NCBI RefSeq assembly: GCF_024679245.1
Contig: NC_090195.1
Span: 8,691,493-8,755,492, forward strand
DNA length: 64,000 nt
Origin: Pseudorasbora parva
Taxonomy: Eukaryota > Chordata > Actinopteri > Cypriniformes > Gobionidae
Direction of reading: 5' to 3'
In this document: one piece after another, positions 24,060 through 36,431 of the stretch
Numbering within the stretch: the first letter of the stretch is position 1
How the letters are laid out: each line of letters starts with the position of its first letter
Translations under genes and position numbers: made by a program
The notes under the pieces: model-generated
The model's input: only the letters and a program-made list of their open reading frames with translations
Database searches by the model: none
What the model was told of the DNA's origin: nothing

Positions 24060-25415
24060 AACATTAATTCCCATGATGAAATCTCTATAGGGATCTATAT
24101 GAAGTGTGCTATATAACCCTTTAAGGTTCTATATAGAAGGTTAGAGGGCTTAAAGAACATTTTAGCCGTAAATTTAATGTTATGGTTTTAATCAGCATCA
24201 CCATCAACCGATTATTTCACTCCACATCTATGACTGGTTGATGCTAATATTGTTGCAGTGGCCACCAAAGGAAGAATATCCTCTAAACTGCATCATGTCC
24301 TCCAAGCTCTTTCTGACCTCTCTGAACCTTCAAGTGAGCTTCGGGGGGCCATTTGCGCTCCTGATGTCTCACGGAGACGGACTGACACCACAATGTTATT
24401 TACAATTACAGCAGGGACTCTCGGGAGAGCTGCGAAATCACGCCGCACGCCACCCTTTATGACGGAGGTTGTCGCAGTAATACGGAAAAGCATTTCTGCG
24501 CTCGCGTACTCGCCATTAAGCATGCATTATTTATGCAGGTGCCTCGATGTATTTTTAATCATTAGACAAATTGAACACAGAACAGGGTTGCTTTCATTAA
24601 TATCTGTCTGCTACGTGAGTGTTTCCTGTGCTCCTGTGCGCATTTTTACCCAAACTGTAATTGCTCATTTTCAGGAAATGATTAGAGTAAAAGGGGGCCG
24701 CATTACAGCGGGAATGTGAAAAGAAAATAATTAGCAGCGCCGCACAAATCTCATTTGGAGGCATACAGGAGCCTTTTAGAGGGAGGTCACCGCATGCATT
24801 ACATTGTTGATTAGCCCTGATGCTCTGCCAGGGTGACGCTGGCCAACGATCAGAAGGGTGAGGGCTTCTTTCCTCCCTGACGGCCGCTCGCATCCCAACC
24901 GTGGCAGGAAGATTAAGTGCGAGCCTCTCTTGGATGTGAGGAATCATCACAGCGCCCTCAATGCTCCAGCGCCCGGACCGGCTCACCGAACACACTGGCC
25001 CGGAACAGAGAACCTGGAGGAGAGCTGATAAAACTAACAGAGCAGGAGAGGAAGAGGGTGAGGGAGACCGCGAGCGTATCGAAAAGTCCAACTTCCTGGG
25101 TCAGCTTCAATTTGTATTCATGCATTCATTTTTTTATGATTTATTTCACCCAAGGCTGAGGAATCAGACTTGGTGGTAGTGGACCAAGTCCAGTATTCAC
25201 TGATAGAGGGACAGAAAAAGAGAGAGGGGGGGATCACTGGGGCGGAATGAAATGAGTGATAGCACCTGTGATGAGTCTGAAAATATATACAGCTAAATAA
25301 GACAGACTGTAAATCTTCTGAAGTCAAGAGTCTGGGTCTCGGCTATACTTAGCACTGACTGACAGATTCACAGCAATGTGGTCATAAATGAACCAGTGTT
25401 ATTTCAGGGTCACGC
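24060..25415. other. Intergenic; candidate conserved non-coding block 24220-25000
   Basis: 24220-25000 is complex, moderately GC-rich, with homeodomain-like cores (aaataattagcag, ttgttgattagccctga) and no repeat character. Open frames here (24258-24719 +, 24597-25091 -) have no recognisable domain, conflicting strands and no splice-compatible structure. I read it as possible regulatory sequence, with low certainty. Confidence 0.35.
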
Positions 25416-25658
25416 TTTAGTTTAGGGTCCAGTTCTCACTGTTAAATAACAGCAAATTTTGCCTTAATAAACTCCTCTGCTTATTAATAGTTAGTAAAGT
25501 AGTTGTTACATTTAGGTTTTGGGAAGGATTAAGGGATGTAGAATAAGATTAGGCAGAATAAGGCATTAATATGTGTTTTATAAGTACTAATAAAAAGCCA
25601 ATATCCTAGTAATATGCATGCTAACTAGTTAATATTGAGATCTGGACCCTAAACTAAA
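25416..25658. mobile_element. TTTAGTTTAGGGTCC miniature inverted-repeat element, intact copy
   Basis: Left end TTTAGTTTAGGGTCCAG and right end CTGGACCCTAAACTAAA are nearly perfect inverted repeats 243 bp apart. The non-coding interior matches, in reverse orientation, the split copy at 20449-20501/23905-24059. Confidence 0.8.
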
Positions 25659-25810
25659 TTCTTACCTATTTAGGTAACATGTTATATTTTATTTTATATA
25701 TTTTCACTTTAATCTTAGCTAAATAAAACCCTACCCCTTTTTAAGTACTTTTGTTGCGTTTTTTGCCATTTTTATTGTCTATTAATTTCCATTTATCAGT
25801 TTTAGTTATA

Positions 25811-27425
25811 CAGTCCCTGACAAAAGTCTTGTCGCTTATCTATTTTCTAGAAATACCTGATATTAACCTGACTTTTAATTAATTAATTGGTGTTAGAAAT
25901 AGCTCATATGAAAAGCTAAAACCCTCCCAAATGATGTTTAATGCACTGAAATAAATAATTTTCACATAAAAAATATTTATCATTTAATCAAGACAGAAAG
26001 GTCAAATTTTGGCAAGACAAAAGTTGTCGCCTATACAGAAATTGAACAAATTTACTGCAAATACAAAAATATGTCAGCAAATTAAGTTGTGGTGCTGTGA
26101 GATCCAAATTTAATATCTTGTATGACTTCCATGAGCTTGAAGGACTGCATCCATGCGGTTTGGCAAGGATTCATACAATTTATTGATGAAGTCATCAGGA
26201 ATAGCTAAGAAAGCAGTCGTGCATGCCTCCCAGAGTTCATCAATATTCTTTGGTTTCGTCTTCCATGCGTCCTCTTTCATCCTACCCCACATATGCTCAA
26301 TGATGTTCATGTCTGGTGACTGGGCTGGCCAATCCTGGAGCATCTTGATCTTCTTCGCCTTGAGGAACTTTGATGTGGAGATGGAAGTATGCGATGGAGC
26401 ACCGTCCTGCTGCAGAATTTGGCCTCTTCTATGGTTGGGAATACGAGGTAGCTAAGATTTCTTGGTATTTTAGACTATTGATGTTGCCTTCCACCCTGCA
26501 GATCTCTCGCACACCCCCATACTGGATGTAACCCCAGACCATGATTTTTCCGCCACCAAACTTCACTGTTTTCTGGGTGAATCTCGGATCCATTCGGGCA
26601 CCAGTAGGTCTCCTGTAATTTGCGGCGACTGTGGTGTAATTCAACAGAAGATTCATCTGAAAAATCCACCTTCTGCCACTTTTCCTGCGTCCATCCTTTT
26701 AGCAGGCTGTGGGCCTTGGCAAATGCCACACGGTTTTTCAATTGTCTTTTGTTTAGTGCTGGCTTCTGGGCACTGATTCGACCATGGAGGCCATTTCGAG
26801 ACAGAATCCGACAAACTGTTCTGGTTGACACAGGGACTTCAGGTGACCAGGTCTCGTGGAGCTCTGCTGTAGTGGAAAATCGGCTGGCCTTGGATTTTCG
26901 AGCCAAAAAACGGTCCTCTCGAGCAGTTGTCTTGCGGGGTCTGCCTAACCTGGGCTTGTCAAAAACGTCTCCAGTCTCTTCAAATCTTTTTTTTATCCTT
27001 TGTACTTGAGGCTGAGACACATTGAAGGTGTCTGCCACATCAGCAGTGGATCTGGTCTTCAGCCTCTTGATAATCAAAACTTTAGTCTCAGGGCGAATCT
27101 TAGGCATGTTTGCAGAGGTTGATGTGAAGGTCTAGTGTACTGGGGTTCTTTTTATACACACCTGAGACCTAATTGATCCATTATTAGTCACAGGTGAAGC
27201 TCATATGACTAGGTGACAAGACTTATATCTTTGCAAAAATTGACTCAATGGACTTTACCAAGCTGTGAATATTAGAATACTTTTTGAAAGTTTAGTTTTT
27301 CACTGAAACATTATCACAAAAGCTGCTGGGATTAAAATGAGCCACTTCTTGTAAAAATATCTTGTAAAAATATCGGCACTTTAGGTCAATTTGTACACAA
27401 GCGACAAGACTTTTGTCAGGGACTG
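25811..27425 (-). mobile_element. Tc1-like DD35E transposon, copy 1 (both ends intact)
   Basis: A terminal inverted repeat of about 27 bp (CAGTCCCTGACAAAAGTCTT...) is present at both ends with TA flanks (25809-25810, 27426-27427). The element is 1615 bp. Inner copies of the end motif (gacaaaagttgtcgcc near 26013; gtgacaagactta near 27211) suggest IR/DR-type ends with two transposase-binding sites each. The minus-strand transposase is frameshifted. The second copy is at 59433-61054. Confidence 0.9.
26110..27107 (-). pseudogene. Tc1-like transposase pseudogene (two 2-bp deletions)
   Basis: The frame opens at 27107 with MPKIRPETKVLIIKRLK, a paired helix-turn-helix region (STADVADTFNVSQPQVQRI) and a GRPRKTT hook-like linker. 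It stays open through VDFSDESS (first catalytic Asp). It then shifts near 26620 and again near 26445, each relative to copy 2 by a 2-bp loss, and ends in another frame with WPAQSPDMNIIEHMW (catalytic Glu) and a C-terminal tail closing at 26110. Three frames are needed to read it, so the copy cannot make full-length enzyme. Apart from these shifts it is well preserved, indicating a fairly young family. Confidence 0.85.
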
Positions 27426-27461
27426 TATTTTAGAACTTAAACTAAATGAAAATGAGTAATG

Positions 27462-27692
27462 TTTCCTTAAAAATAAAGGTTCTTAAATGGTTCTTTAGCA
27501 GGGTATGGTTCCATGAAGAACCTTTAATATCCAAATAACCTTTCCATTGCACAAAAGGTTCTTTGTAGTGAAAAAGGTTCTTTAGACTATAAAATATTTA
27601 GGAAGAAATGGTTCTTTAAAGAACCTTTCAGGGAACCAAAAATGGCATCACTGTGAAAACCCATTTCCTGGCACCTTTATTTGTAAGGGTGT
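27462..27692. mobile_element. Small GGTTCTTTA / AAGAACCTT repeat
   Basis: Left end CCTTAAAAATAAAGGTTCTTA and right end GGCACCTTTATTTGTAAGGGTG are imperfect inverted repeats. The interior is rich in GGTTCTTT/AAAGAACC words. It resembles a widespread non-autonomous fish repeat. No target duplication was resolved. Confidence 0.5.
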
Positions 27693-28546
27693 AGATAAAA
27701 TCTTTTTTAATCTATATTTTATTTAAAAAAAACTTTTTTGTTTTGTGGTTTTAGATTAAGTTAACAATAATCCCTGAAATGAACATTTACTTATTATGTA
27801 GTGTGATATGGTTTACCATGTGAGAAAGATGCGGTATAGAACTGTACATAGCCTACTGGTAGTTCAGCTCAACTTATTTATGATGGAAACATGATATTGG
27901 TACACCCACGTGAAACAAAACCCATAGCCCAGATATCTTTATATCACAGTTTACCATTTCACCAGACATCAATGAAGTTAAAAGAAGAGCAATTGGAGAC
28001 TTATTGAGGTCTTCTGCTTCTATAATTTTTCCCTGGGGAAAAAAAAGGATCACATCTCAAGATTTTCAGAAAATGTCTTTATAATTTCTCAAATGTGCTC
28101 AAAGTTACCAAATCAAGATATTTCAGTATGAACATAACATTGAAGAATAATTTGGACATCCACAATCATTTATATATAATTGTAATATAATAATATAGTA
28201 ATAAACTATCAAATGATGCACTACTACAAAATTAGCCATCTAATGTAAGTTTTGCCTCAAAATGAAAGTTTTTTTTACTACAAGGAAGTATTTGACATCT
28301 TTGTCTATACTACATTAAGTCTTCACCTGCTAGTTTCTCTCTCTTATTTTTTTCTTTTTGCAATTTTGTAATAAATGATCTTGCTGAAGATAATTTCACA
28401 GTTAGCATTTTTAATCCGGTACCCAACGGTAACTTTTTTCAGTACTTTAGGGATGTTTACATCAAACTGTAAAGAAACTGTAAGTCATTCTTGACATTAT
28501 GCAGAGTTGCCTTGGTCACTCTCTGCCATCGTCTGTGATGTTTGTT
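27693..28546. other. AT-rich spacer, no gene recognised
   Basis: No gene, RNA or mobile-element structure could be assigned. Confidence 0.4.
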
Positions 28547-28550
28547 TTAA

Positions 28551-29146
28551 GGTCCCGTTCTTCGCGTGTTTTCGAAGCTTTGATTATGTTTACAGTGTGC
28601 AATATAACATGAGTTCATGTTTCGTGTGTAAAAAAAACACAGTATTTTTCACACAATTTACTTATCTGTACAGCGCTGTTCTCTCTGTCCTAAAAACGGT
28701 CTGATGATTTTCTTGTTCTATGAAGTCCCTCCTTCAGAAATACGTAACGAGTTCTGATTGGGCCAGCGCTTCCCGTGTTGTGATTGGACAGCAGCTTAGC
28801 GCACTTTACCCGGGAAGGTCCCGCCTCTCACAATAACGGGGAGACGCAAGCGCTGAATGCGCGCTCTTCTCCACGTGGGAGAGCAACAAGACCATGCCCC
28901 CTATTTTGTGTGTTCTTGTGGGCGGAGGGTTAGTCAACAAACGGTTCTAGTGACGTCATTACATCCCTGCACTTCCTGCTGTAGTCCAAACCGGCCGTTC
29001 GCTGTAGGCTTTGAAAGGGAACTTCTGTTAAATAAAATATCTCGCTTGGCATTGAACTTTGAGCTTTATAATTTTACAGGTATTATTTATGCTCTAACAG
29101 CAAACTAACTAAAGTTTGAAAGATGGAATCGCAAAGAACGGGACCT
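28551..29146 (+). mobile_element. TTAA-type (Kolobok-like) element, copy 2
   Basis: TTAA at 28547-28550 and 29147-29150 flanks GGTCCCGTTCTTCGCG ... CGCAAAGAACGGGACCT. The 596-bp non-coding copy is the uninterrupted counterpart of copy 1 and shows the empty GTTAG site (about 28930) used by the LTR element there. Compared with copy 3 (54369-55582) it lacks the internal THAP-like segment. Confidence 0.8.
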
Positions 29147-29150
29147 TTAA

Positions 29151-31089
29151 TGTAATATTTACCAGTAAATAGTAATAGCTAAATTCTCAGAAACAACAAC
29201 ATCATTTTTTTCTTTTTTAAATTTAATTTCTATGAAAATATTTCTCACATATTCTGTTGTGTATTTTCTGGTAAATATTTTTTTTTTTTTGTCAAAGTGC
29301 TGCATAACTTAGCTTTATACTGTTTAAAATTAAAAGGTATTATTATTTATTATTATTAAAAACAATGAAGTGACTCTCAGAGCGGCTCTGGAGATGACAT
29401 TCATGCGTTCATATTGTCCTTATTCCTCGTATGAGACAGCAGAGATGGAAACACGCGACCGTCACAGCGTTTGTGGTCCGCATAGAATTGACATGTTGTT
29501 CAATTTTTGGAAAGGTGCACAGCAGGGTACGTCAGTGTGCAACACACAGCCTACAACATAGCTGCAGCATACACTCGACACAGAAGTATAATTTGGGCTT
29601 CAGTGTGTGTGAGGTAAACTAAACCGTGCGTCTGCGGCATTCATTCACACAGAGACAAGCAGGATTCGTGTTTAAATGTCTTTTTGCAGTTTAAAATGAA
29701 CAGACACTAGTCTATATCACCAGATGTGTTCTCATTTATCGAAATTTGGTACCAATTGATTTAATGTGAATCGGTAGTACAACGTAATTTGGTCGGTGCC
29801 CTTAAAAGTACAGAGTTAGGTACCCAACCCAAGGGGGTCAGTGAAATAGTTTTAATAGTTTTGAAAGAAAGTCTCTTATGTTTACCAAGGCTGCATTTAG
29901 TTGATCAAATATACAGTAAAACAGTAATATTGGGAAATATTACAACTTAAAATAACTGTTCTTTATTTTAAAGCTGAAAAGCTTCAATTGTGCCATCACA
30001 AGAATACGTTATACCCTACTTAACAAAATGATATCAAATTATTTTTGTGGAAATGACACCACAACTGAAGTCGTTTGTGTACTAATTAATAAATCATTTT
30101 CAAACACACAAACAAAAATCAGTTAAACAATATAATAATAATATTTAATTTTTAAAACAGATTTTCTTAGTTTAAGAGTGGAACTCTTGGTCCAGGACAA
30201 GAGTCGAATAAAAAATCTATACGCCATTTGAAGAGCAATCTCTTCCACAATCTGTTCTACAGGCATCAAGAGGCTTAAATGTAAATATCACAGCTCCCGT
30301 TAGTGAAAAGTAAATGACATCATGAACAGGACTCATCATGAGGAGATTTCGGAAGCCCCACTGACCTGTGGGTAATTCACTTGGTAGAGAGGAACATTGA
30401 GTATTACTTCAGACCTGTGCACATCTCACGGGGGCAGTTATTGTGGATTGAGACATGGGGTGGACATAACCCCACGCATGCACAGGCATGACTGCATGAT
30501 CTCATATTCTATTGTATATGCAGTTAGCAGCCATTGTCTAGGTCGATCGCCAGCCAAGCCGATGTCTGTTGCCAGACAGATGCTTTCATTGCACATAGGA
30601 ATAACCTGTCAGGTCTGTAAAAGACTGGATCATTCTGTCATTATTTATTACCAACATTAATGATATCTGCCATACATCATGTTGGTTCTGTTCTGTTTAC
30701 CCTTAGGGTTTTTTTTGATGCTCTCCCTGCTCTTATAGGTGGCATGGATGCGCAGGGAGTTCTTGCCCAGAACAGAACCATACCACCAATCCAAACTCAT
30801 CTTTGACGATAGTGTACTGACAGAATTTTTTTTTACAGCGACATATCTGCAAAATAGATTTTACACTACTTCTTGCACACTTTGCAACACTATCTTACTT
30901 ACACCGTAGTTACCTAAGAAACTGGTAATATAAGGGTAGTAATACTACATGGGTTAAGTTTAGGTTTAGGGGTAACCCTCATTATTCCCTCCTGTCATTT
31001 TGAACCCGAAACTCATTTTAAAAATGTTTAAAAAAAATTAAGTGTTAATCGTAGTGGACTTTTGTTGCACTTGACCCACAAATACACAC
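29151..31089. other. Intergenic; dispersed repeat 29860-29985, unique block 30300-30800
   Basis: 29860-29985 (aagtctcttatgtttaccaaggctgcattt...) is a fragment of a short repeat also seen near 37010, 47090, 49440, 52430, 52660 and 63640-63830. 30300-30800 is unique, balanced-composition sequence. 30737-30790 follows a pyrimidine-rich CTTATAG and looks superficially exon-like, but I recognise no protein in it. No gene is called. Confidence 0.35.
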
Positions 31090-31590
31090 ACGAAGTAAAT
31101 CCTTCGGGTCAATTTGACTTCCAACTGGAATGGATGGAATGGGAGAAATGCTTACACATAGAAAAACCTATAAATGCTAAAAATTCTAAATAAAAATGCT
31201 AAAACTTTGCAAAACTTATTTTATGTCTATATCTGAATGCAAACTGGAGAAACTGACTTTAGGACCAATAAGAACAGCTAATTTGCTCCATATAGAGCTA
31301 GAAGACTGAAATATCAGATATTTTGAGCTGAATTAAAAGGGTTATGCATTTTGAGTCATTTTGCTTTTTTAGTTGAAAGAATGTTAAGAATGTGCTTAAT
31401 TTGTTTTTTATTGATAAAATCCTAATAATGTAAAGGTAAATAAAAGAAAAAATATTTAAAAATTGCATTAAAAAATATCAAAATTAAAAAAACTTTCTGG
31501 GGGGGGGGGGGGGTTATTTTATAACTAAAATAAGTCATTTTAGGGCTTCGGGTCATTTTGACCCGTGAGGGAAGGATTTGTTACAAAGTG
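31090..31590. mobile_element. TIR-bearing repeat, copy 2 (GGTCATTTTGACCC family)
   Basis: Left end gtaaatccttcgggtcaatttgac and right end gggtcattttgacccgtgagggaaggattt (31555-31584) are inverted. The interior words match copy 1 at 8150-8690 (aatgctaaaaatt; gctgaattaaaagggttatgca). It contains a poly(G) run at 31499-31513. It is non-coding. Confidence 0.6.
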
Positions 31591-34150
31591 CAAGGGAAGG
31601 TTGAGAAGTGTTTAGAGGTCATAACATTGTATCGTGCAAAAGAAAAAGTCTTTACTAATCAATTATCTGCCCATATAATCATAATTTGTGTGAAAAAGAA
31701 TAAAAGCTGTTGGCATTTTATTGCCACTAGTGGTCATGCAGTGAATTGTATACATAGGTACGTATTTGGAGTTTTACATAAATGTTAGTACAGGCAAGTT
31801 TTTCCAATGAGCCTTGGTTGCATTTGTCATGCAAAGAGCTTTCTGCAGAAAAAAGAAAGTCATACAGATTTGGATTGACATGAGGGTGAGTACACGATGA
31901 CAGAAACTGTCATGTTAACATCCAAACGTAACTGATGTTTTTAAAGGTACAGAGCATACAACACGCACTCTACGGCACTCATTTCCATCCGAGACAGCTC
32001 TGGAGTTATCAAGTGTGGCATTATCAAGTTAATGACTTAACTAATTGCAATAAAAAGCAGTGGTGTTTAGCGAGCGTGAGGAAAACTGGTCTAATTAGAG
32101 AGCGGTGCCGCCAAAGTTCTCGGATAGTCAGTCTGGGGGAAAAGAGGGGGTCACGCGAGACCTCTGATCATCGGTACACTCTCAAAGAGAACGGTTCCTC
32201 CATTGATCTAGTGCACTCTCTGCTACCGGCTGATATATGGAGCTCGTTCCTGTTCACTGCAAACAGCTAGTCGCCACAACACACACATCAATACGAGCGC
32301 ATGAGCACACGCGCGCTCTCCGCGCCTTGATCCACTCATGCGCTCGCTCCCGTCAACACGGACACACTCGCTCAGACAGGACACCCTCATGCACAAACAA
32401 ATGCTCAATAATGATGTTGAATCCACTCTCATTGCTTTTTGATGAGAGTGTGTTGAAAGAGCAGGCTGCTATGATGTGGTCTAACAATCCCGTTCCCTTA
32501 TTTGCATTAAGAGCAAGCAGGTAGCCCCAGTAATGGCTTTGTGGCTCTCCAGAAGATGTCTTTGAAGCCGGAGAATCGATGCGCCTCTTCAAAACTTCAT
32601 ATCCTTCCAGATACGACTCCTCGACCCACTCAGGCGCTACCGTGAGACCAAAGCAAAACACTCTTTAAAAAAAAAAAAAAAAAAAAAAAACGAGCGAGCG
32701 AGAGGAAAGAGGCCATGGCACTTTTTTTGTAAGAGAAAACGCGGACATTTGGACTTTCTGTTCCCTCAGTGTGACTGTAGCAAACATTACTGCACAGAGC
32801 TATTTGTGTATATCTTGCTTAATGGAAATAGAGAGGAATCACGGTGCCAATTTCCATCATTCAAGCGTAAGCCACGGCTTACATAACAAAGATAATAAAA
32901 AAGTAGCACAAATCAATTTTAAGCATCGGAAATGCACCTCAATTGGACAAAAAACCCCAGATTTCCAAGGCTATGACAATAACGTGCCATTTTCAGAGAC
33001 ATGTGCTGGGTTTTCCACAGTCCACTGATGCTGAAAGGCCATTTTGATGGGACAGGCTGAACCTTCTGCTATTGAATGTGACTGCAATGATAATTTGAAG
33101 AATGGGAGGTGATGGTTAGTCATTACGGCCGTCACTGAAGGTTCTTGAAAATGACTCCTGGCAGGCCCGGCTCCTTCCCAGATGCAGCCTGTCAAGGCGC
33201 ACCAAAGCAGAGGCTAAGCTGATTAAATAGGACCTTTTCCAGGGTGTTTGTTTATTTAGCGCTCGCACAGAAAAAAAAAAAAAAACAACTCTCGGTGTGA
33301 TGAAACCGGGCTAGCACTTAATTGGGATGCGGGTTGCATCTTTTAGCAGGCGGTGACCTGCGGGGAACGTCCTGGCAGGCGTGTTGGGGTCACGCGATCG
33401 GGCCGGATTAACATAACGGAAACTACATGCCAAGTTTGGGCCGTTCCAAAGGATGCTAATTATGGAGCCAAAGTTGAAATCAATACCTCGGAGAGAAAAT
33501 GGCAATGCACGTATAAAAACACACAGGAAAAATGCAGCCAAATTACAGTTGGCCTTTTTCCCCCCCTCCACAAAGGCCTCATTAGGGAGCAGGCAGCATT
33601 ATCGTCGGCTGCGGCAGCTAGCCTCTGCGGTTAATGCCACCCAATTCCTTCTGTTTACTGAAAAGCCTCTGCTGTGGCCTCATACCTAATGTGCTGCTTT
33701 AAATTTTAATGCTCCGAGTTCACATCGGAGCCTTCTAGGGGCCCATCAAGGCGCGAGCGAGGAGCCAGATGCCCATCTCACCCCCAGAAGGATGTGGAAG
33801 TATTACATTAGACAGTAAATCCACACCGGCCTTGTTAATTATTTAGGAAAACAAAGTGCTGCAGTCATAGACACTCCACTGTACAGCTGAGCAATGTTTA
33901 ATCTACATAATGTATCTGGAGGTGGATGAAGCCGGGAGAGCGGGGGATAAAGCGGTAGGGAGAGAGAAAGATGCATCTGATAGAGAAGCGGAGAGCGTGC
34001 TAGGCTACAGTAATGGCAAGGAAGGCAGAAATGAAGATGTGAAGCGCTAATGAGACAGCGGCTGCGAAACGGCACGCAGGAAGGTCACGAAAGCCACGGC
34101 AGATAAACACGGCGAGGACAGAACAAGCAAATGATCTGAAGCTTTGATAT
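31591..34150. other. Gene-free region rich in unique sequence (candidate conserved non-coding cluster)
   Basis: 31795-31910 holds a fragment of the AGGGATAGTTCAC repeat family. About 31930-32650 and 32700-33900 are long stretches of complex, CpG-containing unique DNA with many TAATTA-like cores (gccttgttaattatttagg; cctcattagggagc). Two A runs occur (32665-32690, 33269-33283). Open frames on both strands lack domains and overlap each other. The texture fits a regulatory gene desert, but comparison with other species is needed to establish conservation. Confidence 0.35.
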
Positions 34151-35393
34151 AGGGGAGACCGGGGCTAGTTGTCACACGGGGCAGGGCTGGATCTCAGTAG
34201 CAGTCAAAAGTCCAATTATGCAAATGTACATTATTTCTGGTTTTGTTGATGTCAAACAGCTAGTTCTAAACGTTGTAAATTAGGCACTTTTCCACACTTT
34301 AAGATTTATATATATATTTTTAAAAACTGTTGGGTAAAGATAACTAAATATAATTGAACAAATAATACAAATTTAAATATCTTTGAAGTTTGGAGTAAGT
34401 ACGATTCATTTTAAATACATTATTACTTTTATTAAGCAAGAATGGATTAAATTGATCAAATGTGTCAGTAAAGACTAGCTTGACGTCATCATGACATACT
34501 CAATTCTAGTCAGAATATGAGTCTGATACTGCTCCATTGGGCTGTAATTATGGAGTGCGTTTCAACCGAACCAGGAAAGACCTCAATTGGACAGACCTAT
34601 AACCAATCAGAGCAACGGAACGACTAGTTGTCAAACTACTTGTCAAACTAACGACTTGTTGTTAGTTGTCAAATATCAACAGAACTCAACTGTGTGTTGC
34701 CAAGTCTGCTTTGAAGTGACCTCAATGATGTGATATATAGACCCAGGAATGCAAATTTTTGCAGGCAACCTTGCCAAAATAACACATTTTACCCCACAAA
34801 CGCCATTGTCTTCCAGATAACTCCCCCGAGAAGCTATTGGGCTCGATTTGGGCTAGAAGTTGGCAGGTTTTGTTGTAAAAACTTGGCAACCTTGTCTGCA
34901 CGCACGCTGGAATAAACGATCTTTGCCGATGTTGTAAAAAAAGAATTAAAGGATACACAGTTACCAACACGATCATAGTTTCTGAGAGAAATATACATAT
35001 GCGAACAAGCTCTCCGTTTAGGATTAGAACAAATTCAACCCAAGCGCCTTTGATGACGTGGATGATTACATTACTGCTTATCATCTGTCCATCCTCGTCT
35101 ACAGCCCGCCCTGATGATTTCATTGGTCCGAACAGTTTCTATTCAGGCATAATTACTCCTCTCTGAAACAAGTCCAACCGAACTGCCCGAGCTCAAATGT
35201 TGTGGGCAGGGCCGAGTTCGGATGGCATCCAGGCTAAGTAAAGACATTTATGAAAAGATTATATGTAAATGAATGCTGTTCTACAACAATATTAAACTGT
35301 TTTCAACAATGATAATAATATTCTTGAGCAGCAAATCTGCATATTAGAAAATACAGCTTTGCATCACATGAAAAAAAAAAACATTTTAAAATA
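34151..35393. other. Intergenic; probable decayed DNA-transposon sequence
   Basis: 34160-34290 (gaccggggctagttgtcacac) and 34540-35250 (ggcttggcaacc, gaccaatcagagc-type phrases) resemble non-autonomous repeats that I associate with fish, but no paired ends were resolved. The 133-codon antisense frame at 34722-35123 shows no domain. Confidence 0.3.
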
Positions 35394-35639
35394 CAGGTGC
35401 TGGTCGTATAATTAGAATATCATCAAAAAGTTAATTTATTTCACTAATTCCATTCAAAAAGTGAAACTATATATTATATTAATTCATTACACACAGACTG
35501 ATATATTTCAAATGTGTATTTCTTTTAATTTTGATGATTATAACTAGCAACTAAGGAAAATCCCAAATTCAGTATCTCAGAAAATTACTTAACACCAATA
35601 CTAAAAAACGGATTTTTAGAAATCTTGGCCAACTGAAAA

Positions 35640-36005
35640 TTATGAACATGTACAGCGCTTAGTTGAGGCTCCTTTTGCCTGAATTACTTCAGCAATGCAG
35701 CGTGGCATGTAGTCGATCAGTCTGTGGCACTGCTCAGGTGGGACCCTGATTTCCAAAGGAAATGCAAAATTTACTTTAATCAGAGAACATAAATTTGGAC
35801 CACTCAGCAGCTTTTTCTTTTTAGCCCAGACGAGAAGCTTCTGTGTCTGTTGTACTAGAATGACACAAGGAATGCGACAGCTGAAACCCATGTCTTGCAT
35901 ACGTCTGTGCGTAGTGGTTCGTGAAGCACTGACTCCAGCTGCAGTCCACTCTTTGTGAATCTCCCCCACATTTTTGAATGGGTTTTGTTTCACAATCCTC
36001 TCCAT
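35640..36005 (-). pseudogene. Internally deleted Tc1-like transposase
   Basis: A 121-codon minus-strand frame starts ERIVKQNPFKNVGEIHKEW and continues with ASRTTTHRRMQDMGF (DNA-binding helices). It then passes through a shortened piece corresponding to the first catalytic motif region and jumps straight to the C-terminal tail (CHRLIDYMPRCIAEVIQAKG). The second catalytic Asp and the SPDLNPIEH-type Glu motif are missing, so the catalytic core has been lost while the frame stayed open. Confidence 0.75.
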
Positions 36006-36182
36006 GGTGTGGTTACCCCTATTGCTTGTCTACCATATCTTTTCCTTCCCTTGGCCTCTCTATTAATGTACGTGGACACAGAGCTCTGTGAACAGCCAGC
36101 CTCTTTTGCAATGACCTTTTGTGTCTTGCCCTCCTTGTGCAAGGTGTCAAAGGCCATCTTTTGGAAAACTCAAGTCAACAGT

Positions 36183-36431
36183 AAATGGTAAATGGACTGC
36201 AATTATATAGCGCTTTTAACAGACCCTATGGCCATCCAAAGCGCTTTACATTTTGCCTCGCATTCACCCATTCATACACCGACGATGTATGGCACCATCC
36301 AGCTCGTCGGGATGGGGTTAGGTGTCTTGCTCATGGACACTTCGACACTTGGTCAGGTGGAACCGGGGATCGAACCACCAACCTTTCGGTTTGTAGACAA
36401 CCTACATGAACCACTGAGCCACTGCCGCCCA
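36183..36431. mobile_element. 249-bp nested dispersed repeat with 7-bp target duplication
   Basis: CAACAGT occurs on both sides (36176-36182 and 36432-36438). The surrounding Tc1 sequence would read continuously without the insert. The insert runs from AAATGGTAAATGGACTGC to GAGCCACTGCCGCCCA. Key phrases (atatagcgctttt, caaagcgctttac, ggttaggtgtcttgctca, gaccatcgaacc-like) are those of a repeat I recognise as very common in teleosts. Its class is uncertain. A 7-8 bp duplication is compatible with hAT. Confidence 0.8.

Noticed and set aside
24258..25091. Overlapping 153- and 164-codon ORFs on opposite strands
   Set aside because: No recognisable family, and the two strands conflict. The block looks more like non-coding conserved DNA.
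28551..29146. piggyBac assignment of the AGGTCCC family
   Set aside because: TTAA flanks fit piggyBac, but the THAP-like fragment in the long copy fits Kolobok better. No piggyBac transposase is present.
32223..33689. Series of 69-102 codon ORFs on both strands
   Set aside because: Mutually overlapping, no domains and no GT-AG-linked continuation. Treated as chance in complex non-coding sequence.
34722..35123. 133-codon antisense ORF
   Set aside because: It lies in sequence resembling a decayed non-autonomous repeat and has no domain.
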